From: Lentisphaeria bacterium UBA7640 | Lineage (GTDB): Bacteria > Verrucomicrobiota > Lentisphaeria > Victivallales > Victivallaceae | Reading direction: 5' to 3' | Assembly (NCBI GenBank): GCA_002483765.1 | Contig: DLIO01000109.1 | Location: forward strand, 10,805 to 74,804 | Length of the DNA: 64,000 bases | Part shown: positions 45,602-53,335 of the stretch, piece after piece | Layout: each line of letters starts with the position of its first letter | Numbering within the stretch: position 1 is the first letter of the stretch | Notes under the pieces: model-generated | The model's input: only the letters and a program-made list of their open reading frames with translations | Told to the model about the DNA's origin: nothing | Database searches by the model: none | Position numbers and translations under genes: made by a program

Positions 45602-45632
45602 TGCCGAATGGAAATGCCGAATGGAAATGCCG
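45602..45632. repeat. 13-bp tandem repeat, 2.4 copies
   Basis: TGCCGAATGGAAA repeated exactly, followed by TGCCG. It could have arisen by slippage; no function is apparent. Confidence 0.85.
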
Positions 45633-45771
45633 TTTACAAACTGCTTTATCCAGCGGTTCGTACATTTTGGCCTACTCAAAGAAAAAAAAAGTACGCTTTC
45701 CACCCATAGATTTTAACGGCATTTCCTAAAAAACGTGTCTGTGTACGCCGAAACAAGTGATAAATTGGAAT

Positions 45772-45786
45772 ATTGTTTTAAACAAT
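45772..45786. promoter_or_regulatory. Palindrome upstream of the metal-efflux genes, possible operator
   Basis: ATTGTTT-T-AAACAAT is a perfect 7-1-7 inverted repeat about 130 nt before the Cys-rich gene. Its size suits a dimeric repressor, but no regulator is encoded nearby. Confidence 0.35.
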
Positions 45787-45915
45787 GAATGAAATCTTTT
45801 ACACAACACGATTGGTACAACCGACGCGACGTCCGTACCCAACAAAACAATTTTTTCTTAACCTTTAAAACTCATTTCATTGTATTTTTATTTTTTGGAA
45901 TTATCTTGGCTAGTC

Positions 45916-46317
45916 ATGAAAAATGTTTTGAAAAAAATTTCTATAGTACTGATTTTTACACTGGGTTTGTGTGGCGTTATCCAATTATTGCCAGCATGTC
46001 ACTGCACTGAGAATGTTCTAAATCCGACTACAATCGAGTGTATTACCCAGAGCTGTTTTGAACATCTCATCGAATTTGGCGCGCCTTCAGACCAAGACTG
46101 CGCGCAATGTCGGCAGTGTCCGCATCAAGCAGAAAATAAAACCGTATTCGATATAAATCTACAAAATAATTCTAGATACTATAAAAGTACACTCGCCGCA
46201 AAAAGTCTCGAGTCATTCCAAATAGCACACCAGTCGTTCACGCAAAAATATCCGAACCGCAATGCTCGGATTTTCTATTTCACCGAAACCCTACGAACCG
46301 TCATCATCAGATCCTGA
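45916..46317 (+). CDS. Small exported cysteine-rich protein beside metal efflux genes
   Basis: 133 residues. Start at ATG 45916, giving a signal-like 'ISIVLIFTLGLCG'; an in-frame ATG 12 codons upstream would lengthen the hydrophilic start. The mature part has closely spaced cysteines and histidines: 'ACHC' (28, 30), Cys42, Cys47 and 'CAQCRQCPH' (62, 65, 68), suited to binding soft metals. It ends 18 nt before palindrome copy 6 and 98 nt before the RND adaptor gene. A periplasmic metal-binding accessory role is inferred; the family is not recognised. Confidence 0.6.
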   Translation: MKNVLKKISIVLIFTLGLCGVIQLLPACHCTENVLNPTTIECITQSCFEHLIEFGAPSDQDCAQCRQCPHQAENKTVFDINLQNNSRYYKSTLAAKSLESFQIAHQSFTQKYPNRNARIFYFTETLRTVIIRS

Positions 46318-46335
46318 TTGCGTTAAATTGTTTCT

Positions 46336-46372
46336 TTAAGTTCGCGCGCGCATTATGCGCGCGCGAACTTAA
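46336..46372. repeat. Dispersed intergenic palindrome, copy 6 (extended, compensated)
   Basis: The core 31 bp is 46339-46369 with central T. Pairing continues to 18-bp arms (37 bp total, no mismatch). The second arm base is G instead of A, and the opposite arm carries the matching C, so the change is compensated. It starts 18 nt after the Cys-rich gene stop. Confidence 0.95.
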
Positions 46373-46415
46373 CAACTCGATTTACGTGTATTACAAAAAC
46401 AATCAAGGATCCAAA

Positions 46416-47747
46416 ATGAAGAAGAAAACTAATCTCCGTTATCTATTGATGGTCACTTTGGCCATTATCGCAATTTTAATTATTGTCGCTTTTAAAAATC
46501 ACGAACTATTTGAAAGTAAGCAAGACAAACATAACCATACTTCGGCTAAAAGCACAGAACATGCTCATGGAATAAAATGTGAGGACGATCACGATAAAGA
46601 TCACGACGCCGAGAAAAAAGATGATCATACCCAAAAAGATGATCACTCAAAATGTTCGGATGAAGAGCCACAAGGCTTAAAACTTAATACCGAACAACAG
46701 CATATTGCTGGAATAAAAGTCGTTGCAGCAACAATTGGCAAAGTCGCCAAAGAACTGCATTTAAACGGTGAAATAAAATATAATGCAGAAAGAATTGCTA
46801 GAATAATGCCACGTTTACCAGGGTTTGTCAGTAAGATCAATGCGGTCACTGGACAACAGGTCAAGCAAGGTGAAATCTTGGCGGTCTTGCAAAGCCAGAT
46901 GCTTGGCGAACTTTATTCAGCTTATAACGCGTCCAAAGAGCTGGAGGTATTAAATCTTTCAGAACTAAAAATCGCTGAGCGGCTGCGTGGCACTGGTGCC
47001 ATGGCTGAAGTGGATTATTTGCGAGTCAAGCGCCAATATGCGGATACCAGAATCGCTCGACGACGCAGCGAAGGAATTCTCAAATCATTGAATTACAATC
47101 CTGAACACACCCAACATGATTACCACGATGACGATTTGGCCACTATTTGTACCGACTATGAAATGAAATCACCAATGTCTGGGGTGATTATTGAACGCGA
47201 TATCGCGTTGGGTGAAAATTATGCTGAAGACAACGAAAAGCCATCATTTATTATTGCTGACTTGAGTACATTATGGTTAGAGTTGCGAGCGCGGCAAGAT
47301 GACTTATTAGAGTTAACCATCGGACAAAAAGTCAGCGTTAATATAGGTTTTGGCGCTGGTTTGTATTCCGGAAAAATTACGTATATCGGCCCTGCCCTAA
47401 ACCAATCAACTCGTACGTTAACAGTCCGGGTAGAGCTTCCAAATGAAGACGAAAAATTAAAACCAGGAATATTTGTCGGTGCAACCGTTCACCTAAATGG
47501 TGGCGAAGAGATGGTGGTGGTGCCACGTGAAGCTGTACAATTGCTGGATGGCGAGATGGTAATTTTTGTTCCAGACGGCACGGGTTTTACCCCTAAACCG
47601 GTCAAGATTGGCCGTTCGAACCGTAATTTCGTTGAAATTTTATCGGGCCTGGAAGTTGGCGATAAATTCGTCGCCAGTGGCTCATTCGCGCTGAAATCGA
47701 CGATATTGCTGGAAGGGATGGATCCGCATGCTGGTCATGGTCATTAA
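46416..47747 (+). CDS. RND efflux periplasmic adaptor (CzcB/CusB-like, HlyD family)
   Basis: 443 residues from the ATG at 46416 (AAGGA 6 nt upstream). One N-terminal helix is followed by an unusual His/Asp/Cys/Lys-rich linker (about 35-85: 'DKHNHTSAKSTEHAHG', 'DDHDKDHDAEKKDDH') that should bind metal ions. The adaptor then shows a lipoyl half-motif 'GFVSKINAVTGQQVKQGEIL', helical hairpin, second half 'SPMSGVIIERDIALGENY', beta-barrel and C-terminal membrane-proximal domain, ending 'HAGHGH'. It links the RND pump to an outer-membrane channel. 15 nt before the pump gene. Confidence 0.92.
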   Translation: MKKKTNLRYLLMVTLAIIAILIIVAFKNHELFESKQDKHNHTSAKSTEHAHGIKCEDDHDKDHDAEKKDDHTQKDDHSKCSDEEPQGLKLNTEQQHIAGIKVVAATIGKVAKELHLNGEIKYNAERIARIMPRLPGFVSKINAVTGQQVKQGEILAVLQSQMLGELYSAYNASKELEVLNLSELKIAERLRGTGAMAEVDYLRVKRQYADTRIARRRSEGILKSLNYNPEHTQHDYHDDDLATICTDYEMKSPMSGVIIERDIALGENYAEDNEKPSFIIADLSTLWLELRARQDDLLELTIGQKVSVNIGFGAGLYSGKITYIGPALNQSTRTLTVRVELPNEDEKLKPGIFVGATVHLNGGEEMVVVPREAVQLLDGEMVIFVPDGTGFTPKPVKIGRSNRNFVEILSGLEVGDKFVASGSFALKSTILLEGMDPHAGHGH

Positions 47748-47762
47748 AAAGGAGAATTTCGC

Positions 47763-50700
47763 ATGATTGAAAAAATTATTAAAACTGTAGTTCAATTCAG
47801 AGCTTTGACTCTCATCATAATCCTAGCCTTGACGAGCTATGGAGTTTATTCATATATCGATTCGCCACGCGATGCGTTCCCAGATATTTCGCCAGTAATG
47901 GTGCCGATTTTTGCTGAAGCCGATGGTATGGCACCGGAGGAGATTGAACGCTTAATCACTATTCCGATTGAAACCTCAATGAGCGGATTGCCTGATGTCA
48001 GCCTAGTTAAATCAACTTCAGCTTTTGGAATGGCGGTGATTTATGTATATTTCGAAGATCAGGTTGATACCTATTTCGCACGACAGCTGGTGTCAGAACG
48101 CTTATCCGCGACAGTATTACCAGAAAATGTCCAAGCGCCGGCACTTGGCCCGATTTCTAGTGGACTCGGCCAGGTTTTTATCTATTATCTGGACGTCGAT
48201 AAAAGTGTCGATACTACTGGCAAAGATGTCGGCGCGTATCTGCGTGAATTAAATGATTTTGTCGTTAAACGCCAACTACAAACGGTTTCTGGAGTGACTA
48301 CGATATTGTCAATGGGCGGACATGTGCTTCAATATCAGATTTCGCTAAATCCAGATCAGATGCGGCGATACGATATTTCTCTCGATGATGTAACCAGAAC
48401 TGTAGTCGCTAACAATCGCAATGTTGGCGGTCAATATGTTGTGCTGGGTGCTGAAGAATTCCTAGTTCGAGGCATCGGATTACTGGAAAACATGGACGAT
48501 ATTCGTAATTTGCCATTGAGAACTGCAGATGGCATCACCGTTACTATCGCTGACATTGGCACCGTGGAATATGGTCATGAAGTGCGCCGCGGTTTAGTCA
48601 GCCTTAACGGAGAAAAAGAGATCGTCGCTGGAATTGTGCTGAAACTTAATAGTGCAAACACGCTGGAAGTTATCACTGCATTGCACCAAAAGATTGACGA
48701 AATTCAAACAGGCTTGCCTAAAGGTGTAAAGATTGTCCCTTACTACGACCAAGCCAACTTAGTCGAAAACGCGGCAAAAACTATGGAAAACGCGCTTCTT
48801 CAGGGCGTGATTTTAGTCGTGATTCTGTTAGCGTTATCGATGTGGAACTGGCGAGCTGCGCTGATTGTGACCTTCACCATGCCATTTTGTGCGGCGGTCG
48901 CGATCATTGCAATGCGCCAATTCAATATTTCCGCAAACTTGATGTCGCTTGGTGGCATCGCGGTCGCGCTCGGGATGTTGGTGGATGGTTCGATCATTGT
49001 GGTGGAAAATATTTCAAGACACTTAAATCTTCCCGAAAACCACGGCTTCAGTCGTTCAGAAATAATTATAAAATCAACGATTGAAGTTGGCCGTCCGATT
49101 GTTTTCGCGTTGTTAATCGTCATTTCGGTATTTATTCCATTATTCATGCTTGAAGGCGTGGAAGGAAAGATGTTCAAACCGATGGCTTTCTCGGTAGTAG
49201 TGGCATTATTTGGTTCCATTTTCGCCGCAGTGGTTTGCGTTCCAGTATTAGCTACATTTATGATGAGAAGCTCTAATCGCGCCAAAGGTTTGCGTCGAAC
49301 TATGACAAACCGTTTTTATCGCCCGCTGTTGCAACAAGCTTTGCGGATTCGTTGGATTTTATTTTTGATAATGTCGGTAGGAATTATTTTTAGTGTGTTT
49401 ACACTTCAAAGAACGGGCCGCGAATTTATGCCTACACTGGAAGAGGGATCGTTATGGGTAACCGTCATGATGGCGCCCTCAATCAGCCTGAATGAGGCGG
49501 AAAAAGTAATCCGTGTACTTGATCGGATAATTCTGGAACATGATGAAGTAAAAAGCACGGTTTCGCGGATTGGACGCCCTGAAGCTGGCAGCCATCCGCA
49601 TCCAGTTAATTTTGCGGAAATCCAGGTTGAATTGAGCCCGAAAGACGGGAAAATTGCTGGGGCAATTAAACGGCAACAGATCGTCGCGGAACTGCGGAAA
49701 AAGCTCAAAATTTATCCTGGAGTTAATATTAATTTTTCACAACCGATTCAAAATGTCTTTGAAGAGCTGTTGTCTGGAACCCGTGCTTATTTTGCGATTA
49801 AACTTTATGGCGAAAATCTTGATATCTTGCAAACCAAAGCTGAAGAAATTCGACACGCCGTAGCAGAGGTCCCTGGAGTCGTCGATCTAGCGACAGAGCA
49901 AAATTACGGTCAACCGCAGATTCAAGTTGTTTTGAACCGCGACAAAGCTGCGCGACTGGGGGTGTCTGGCAGCGAAGTGATGCAATTGATCGAGAGTGCA
50001 GTTGGAGGCGAAAACATCAGCACAATTTATCAAAACACCCGCCGTTACCATATCAATATGCGGGTGGCTGAACAATTTCGAAACGACCCTGCTGCGCTTG
50101 GAGAATTGCCAATCAAAATAGGTAACGACACAATACCGCTGCGGCATGTCGCCGAAATTAAGATCACAACTGGCCCAATTCAGATAAACCGTGAAAAAAA
50201 TCAACGATGCTGGGCGGTTCAGGGAAATATCTCAGGACGTTCCGCCAGTCATATAGTGACCGACATGCGCCAGGTAATAGCGGATAAAATCGTATTACCT
50301 CCGGGCTATTTTGTGGAGTTTGGAGGTCAGTTTGAAAATCAGGAACGGGTAATGCGTAAACTAGCAATCATCGTTCCACTGGTAATCTCAATGATTTTCA
50401 TGTTACTTTGGGGATCGTTCAAATCGTTGCGCAGCGCGATGATTGTAATTACCAATGTGCCACTAGCCTTGATTGGCGGCGTTATCGGCTTATGGATGAC
50501 TGGCCAAGCGCTGTCGGTGCCGGCAGCGGTAGGGTTTATTGCTTTATTAGGAATTGCAATGCAGGACGGGGTCGTTATGGTTAGCGAATTCGATGAGTTG
50601 CGACGTTCTGGAACGCCGCTTCAGGAAGCGATTTTCCACGGTAGTGAAATTCGATTTCGTTCCGTGATTTTAACCACTTTGACCACACTTCTAGGCTTAC

Positions 50701-50849
50701 TACCATTGTTGCTGTCGCAGGGGATCGGAGCGGAGGTGCAGCGTCCATTAGCGGCAATTGTCATCTTTGGTTTGTCGTCCTCGACGTTATTAACACTATT
50801 TGTGCTACCGTCGTTATACTACGAAGTCGAGCGCAGGTTTATAAAATGA
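47763..50849 (+). CDS. Heavy-metal efflux RND transporter (CzcA/CusA family)
   Basis: 1028 residues with the RND layout: helix 1, large periplasmic loop, helices 2-6, second loop, helices 7-12. Start 'IIKTVVQFRALTLIIILALTSYGVYSY' and 'SPRDAFPDISPVMVPIF' are heavy-metal RND hallmarks. The helix 4 motif is 'VALGMLVDGSIIVVEN', which has the Asp and Glu of the proton relay but not the DFG of Co/Zn pumps nor the exact Cu/Ag version, so the metal cannot be assigned. AGGAG lies 8 nt before ATG. No outer-membrane factor or metal regulator gene is adjacent. Confidence 0.94.
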   Translation: MIEKIIKTVVQFRALTLIIILALTSYGVYSYIDSPRDAFPDISPVMVPIFAEADGMAPEEIERLITIPIETSMSGLPDVSLVKSTSAFGMAVIYVYFEDQVDTYFARQLVSERLSATVLPENVQAPALGPISSGLGQVFIYYLDVDKSVDTTGKDVGAYLRELNDFVVKRQLQTVSGVTTILSMGGHVLQYQISLNPDQMRRYDISLDDVTRTVVANNRNVGGQYVVLGAEEFLVRGIGLLENMDDIRNLPLRTADGITVTIADIGTVEYGHEVRRGLVSLNGEKEIVAGIVLKLNSANTLEVITALHQKIDEIQTGLPKGVKIVPYYDQANLVENAAKTMENALLQGVILVVILLALSMWNWRAALIVTFTMPFCAAVAIIAMRQFNISANLMSLGGIAVALGMLVDGSIIVVENISRHLNLPENHGFSRSEIIIKSTIEVGRPIVFALLIVISVFIPLFMLEGVEGKMFKPMAFSVVVALFGSIFAAVVCVPVLATFMMRSSNRAKGLRRTMTNRFYRPLLQQALRIRWILFLIMSVGIIFSVFTLQRTGREFMPTLEEGSLWVTVMMAPSISLNEAEKVIRVLDRIILEHDEVKSTVSRIGRPEAGSHPHPVNFAEIQVELSPKDGKIAGAIKRQQIVAELRKKLKIYPGVNINFSQPIQNVFEELLSGTRAYFAIKLYGENLDILQTKAEEIRHAVAEVPGVVDLATEQNYGQPQIQVVLNRDKAARLGVSGSEVMQLIESAVGGENISTIYQNTRRYHINMRVAEQFRNDPAALGELPIKIGNDTIPLRHVAEIKITTGPIQINREKNQRCWAVQGNISGRSASHIVTDMRQVIADKIVLPPGYFVEFGGQFENQERVMRKLAIIVPLVISMIFMLLWGSFKSLRSAMIVITNVPLALIGGVIGLWMTGQALSVPAAVGFIALLGIAMQDGVVMVSEFDELRRSGTPLQEAIFHGSEIRFRSVILTTLTTLLGLLPLLLSQGIGAEVQRPLAAIVIFGLSSSTLLTLFVLPSLYYEVERRFIK

Positions 50850-50854
50850 GCTAT

Positions 50855-50872
50855 AAATTCGCGCGCGAATTT
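50855..50872. repeat. Dispersed palindrome, collapsed copy 7
   Basis: AAATTCGCGCGCGAATTT, an 18-bp perfect palindrome. It equals the 31-bp unit with the 15 central bases removed between the CGCGCG runs. It lies 5 nt after the RND pump stop. Confidence 0.8.
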
Positions 50873-51157
50873 TATGTGGTACTTTTAGTGCGGAATTTTA
50901 CTTGGGGACGTCATTTATGATTAGGTTATTTGATCTTGTTGGCATTTTTTATGTCCGACTCCATTTCGATCTGTAGTGTTTTTTTGCCAGCACTGGAATT
51001 TTCGACCTGAAATAGTAAAGTATAATCTTGATAGATCGTTCATTGTTACATCCATCTGATTTGAGGATGAAGTAAACTTTCCGCCAAGTTTTCCAACTTA
51101 ATCGCCATTTAAAAAAATTGAAATTAGCCATTATATCTAGCTAACGCGAGGAAAAAA
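50873..51157. other. Intergenic region, no gene recognised
   Basis: 285 bp after the collapsed palindrome. A TATAAT lies near 51020 without a convincing -35. The only sizeable open frame is on the minus strand and has no ribosome site. Confidence 0.4.
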
Positions 51158-51487
51158 ATGAAGAGTACCCTTCACAAATTAGGATTACATCCATTAGTTG
51201 CTTTCGTGATGATTGCTGTTGATTGGATGCTTTTTGGAGCCGATATAACGGGAGTGGGATGGGGGATCTCCTGTGCTGTTGCTATAGCGCTAACTCTTCC
51301 GGTCATTCTGGCGCAAAAATATGCTTACAAAGATAACTGGGGCACCGCGATTGCAAAAGGCTTTATTGTTTGCATAATAACCGCAATTCCAACCGCATTA
51401 CCTTCAGTCATTACAGGAATAAGTGGAATTCTAGGGATTATTGGCGGAAATAAAGCAATTGATATTGAGAATAAAAATATGGATTGA
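51158..51487 (+). CDS. Small membrane protein, unknown function
   Basis: 109 residues with three hydrophobic segments: about 12-30 ('PLVAFVMIAVDWMLFGA'), 35-52 and 66-98 ('IVCIITAIPTALPSVITG', 'ISGILGIIGG'). The start is supported by GAGGAA 6 nt upstream. Only the acidic tail is clearly outside the membrane. I do not recognise the family; weak resemblance to small phage-shock or DUF4126-type membrane proteins would need a search. It stands alone on the plus strand. Confidence 0.65.
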   Translation: MKSTLHKLGLHPLVAFVMIAVDWMLFGADITGVGWGISCAVAIALTLPVILAQKYAYKDNWGTAIAKGFIVCIITAIPTALPSVITGISGILGIIGGNKAIDIENKNMD

Positions 51488-51793
51488 ATGTCAAATACAG
51501 CAAGACTATTTTCTCCGTCTGCCATAACTCCTCTAATGTAATTTATTTCTGATACTTATCAATTTTACTGTTGAACTATATTTTCGTCGTTGATATTTTC
51601 TTTATTCATCAGATACCGAGGATATATGCGATAATTGGCCGAGTTATTCAAGATCAGTTGTTTTCGAAACTGACAACAAATCCAGAGGTTTTCGGGAAAA
51701 TTCAAATCAGATTGAATTTATCTTGACGCGCTAATTCCAGAGTTGGCCAGTTCTATCCTCCGTTACAACCGAAAAAGAATAAAACCGCAATAT

Positions 51794-51813
51794 GTCAGTG
51801 GATATTCACTGAC
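51794..51813 (+). other. Hairpin upstream of the LacI locus
   Basis: GTCAGTG-GATATT-CACTGAC, a perfect 7-bp stem followed by TGATTTTTA. It may be a weak terminator for upstream transcription. It is the main structured element of 51488-51855, which has no gene. Confidence 0.4.
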
Positions 51814-51855
51814 TGATTTTTATGCAGATACAGAAAAAATTTGAGGAGGTGGGGA

Positions 51856-51921
51856 ATGTTTTTATTTTTATCGCTATTTTTTATTCATTGCCTATTGACA
51901 ATTCTTTTATTTGTTGTATAA
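51856..51921 (+). CDS. Possible 21-residue hydrophobic peptide with perfect ribosome site
   Basis: AGGAGGT (51844-51850) stands at ideal spacing before ATG 51856. The frame encodes 21 residues, almost all Phe, Leu, Ile or Val ('MFLFLSLFFIHC…'), ending TAA at 51919-51921. It would span a membrane once. The stop overlaps the -10 box of the lacI promoter. T-rich DNA gives such peptides by chance, so only the ribosome site argues for it. Confidence 0.25.
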   Translation: MFLFLSLFFIHCLLTILLFVV

Positions 51922-52001
51922 TAGTCATGTAAACGTTTTATTGAGGCTTAAAGTGAGGCTTAATAGATATTTAACTTGCAATTTTAGGTAAACGTTTTAT
52001 T
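51895..52001 (+). promoter_or_regulatory. Perfect sigma70 promoter with two LacI-type operators
   Basis: TTGACA (51895-51900), 16 nt, TATAAT (51917-51922): both boxes consensus. The 14-mer GTAAACGTTTTATT occurs twice, at 51929-51942 (the expected start site) and 51988-52001, 59 bp apart. Each centres on AAACGTTT, the core of LacI/GalR operators. GAGGCTTAA is repeated between them (51943, 51955). Autorepression, perhaps by looping, is inferred. Confidence 0.65.
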
Positions 52002-52027
52002 TAAGTTTTAACAGGATATGCCGAATC

Positions 52028-53128
52028 ATGAATACAGTAAAGAAGAAAAGAGCGTCAATAACTAATGTCGCTGATTACGCAAACGTCAGTATCGCGACAG
52101 TATCCCGCGTCTTGAACAAAGCTCCAAACATCCTTCCGGCAACAGAAAAAAAGGTAATGCTGGCATTGAAAATGCTGGATTACACACCTAATGCACAGGC
52201 ACAGAGCCTTCGCGGAAGTTGCCAGGATATTTTCGGATTTCTGTTGTCACCAGACATTATTAAAGTAGACGACTTTTCGCTGATGTTAACGGTTCAACAT
52301 CTACTAGCGGAAGTAATTTTCGAAAAAGGCTATCACCTTATCCCTGAAAAACTGGAGATAAACAGCGAGACTGGTGAACTGATTGTGCCACGAATACTGA
52401 AACAGCAACGCTGTTGCGGTTGTTTTCTCTTAGGTTATATGCCACCAAAAAACCTAAAGTCTTTGGCTTTAGAAGGCATTCCGGTAGGATTACTGGGAGA
52501 AGTCGACGTGATGCCTGATAATTTTTTCTCGATAGATTTCGATTTTGAAAGCGGTATGAGTCAAGCGGTACAATATCTTTCGGCGCTTGGACATCGTAGA
52601 ATCGGATTTATCAACGGTAGTTTGAATTATCCAGGCAATAGAAAAAAACTCAACGGCCTGAAACAGGGATTGAGTGAGTTCGCGCTGGATTGTGATCCAG
52701 AACTATTTTTCCAACTTGATGATGAACAAAATTTTGCCGGAGCCAGAAAGGCTACTGCTGTACTGCTTGAACTGAAGTCGCCTCCATCCGCGATCTGCTA
52801 TGGAAATGACTGGATGGCGCTGGGCGGAATGCTTGAAGCGGAGTCACGCGGACTGAATATCCCGCGAGATTTGAGCTTGATCGGTTTTGATAATTCATTT
52901 ATGGCTCAGCAATGTAGACCTAGTCTAACTTCCATTTCCACTGATTTCAGGATAATGGCAGACATGGCGGCAAATGCGTTGATAAAAAAAGTCCACAATG
53001 TAAAAAGTAAAAACGTCGATAACAAAAAAACACTAATCCCCACTAAACTGATAAGGCGGGAATCGTGCAGGGTTCGAAGTTTTATGACAATTCCCCACAA
53101 TACATTGCTAAACAATAATTTAAAATAA
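52028..53128 (+). CDS. LacI-family transcriptional regulator
   Basis: 366 residues. N-terminal HTH 'ITNVADYANVSIATVSRVLN' and hinge 'YTPNAQAQSLRG' are typical LacI/GalR. The periplasmic-binding-like domain includes 'GYMPPKNLKSLALEGIPVGLLGE', 'HRRIGFINGS', 'SAICYGNDWMALGGMLEAESRG' and 'DLSLIGFDNSFMAQQCRPSLTSIS'. It likely binds a sugar and represses its own perfect promoter and possibly the glycan genes downstream, although no second operator was found at those genes. AGGA lies 11 nt before the ATG. Confidence 0.92.
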   Translation: MNTVKKKRASITNVADYANVSIATVSRVLNKAPNILPATEKKVMLALKMLDYTPNAQAQSLRGSCQDIFGFLLSPDIIKVDDFSLMLTVQHLLAEVIFEKGYHLIPEKLEINSETGELIVPRILKQQRCCGCFLLGYMPPKNLKSLALEGIPVGLLGEVDVMPDNFFSIDFDFESGMSQAVQYLSALGHRRIGFINGSLNYPGNRKKLNGLKQGLSEFALDCDPELFFQLDDEQNFAGARKATAVLLELKSPPSAICYGNDWMALGGMLEAESRGLNIPRDLSLIGFDNSFMAQQCRPSLTSISTDFRIMADMAANALIKKVHNVKSKNVDNKKTLIPTKLIRRESCRVRSFMTIPHNTLLNNNLK

Positions 53129-53335
53129 ATGGAAAATAAGCCTATAAGCAATATATCGGAAATTGATGGTTTTGCAGTCAAAGTGTCAAAATCAGTATCA
53201 ACCAAAATAAAAAAATAAAAAAGGTATAAGATGCTGGTTACGGAAAAAACTGCTACAGTCGAGCGGATCAAATAATTTTCAGCCAATCAATTAACAAAAA
53301 AATCTTTCGTGATTTCAAAAACAAGGATACGCAAA

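Larger units (their letters stand above)
45378..45915. other. 538-bp divergent intergenic region with short tandem repeats
   Basis: Between the envelope operon (minus) and the metal-efflux genes (plus). It contains TGAATCAT twice in tandem (45553-45568), a 13-bp unit TGCCGAATGGAAA in 2.4 tandem copies (45602-45632), and a palindrome at 45772-45786. A frame starting at 45789 has no ribosome site and lies in the leader of the Cys-rich gene. No palindrome of the dispersed family. Confidence 0.5.

Noticed and set aside
45789..46010. 73-residue plus-strand frame upstream of the Cys-rich gene
   Set aside because: No ribosome site and overlaps the signal-peptide-bearing frame that starts at 45916.
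48800..49285. 161-residue minus-strand frame
   Set aside because: Antisense to the RND pump membrane helices.
3669..50872. Dispersed palindromes as a CRISPR array or as intrinsic terminators
   Set aside because: Spacing is kilobases, not tens of bases, and none is followed by a T-tract.
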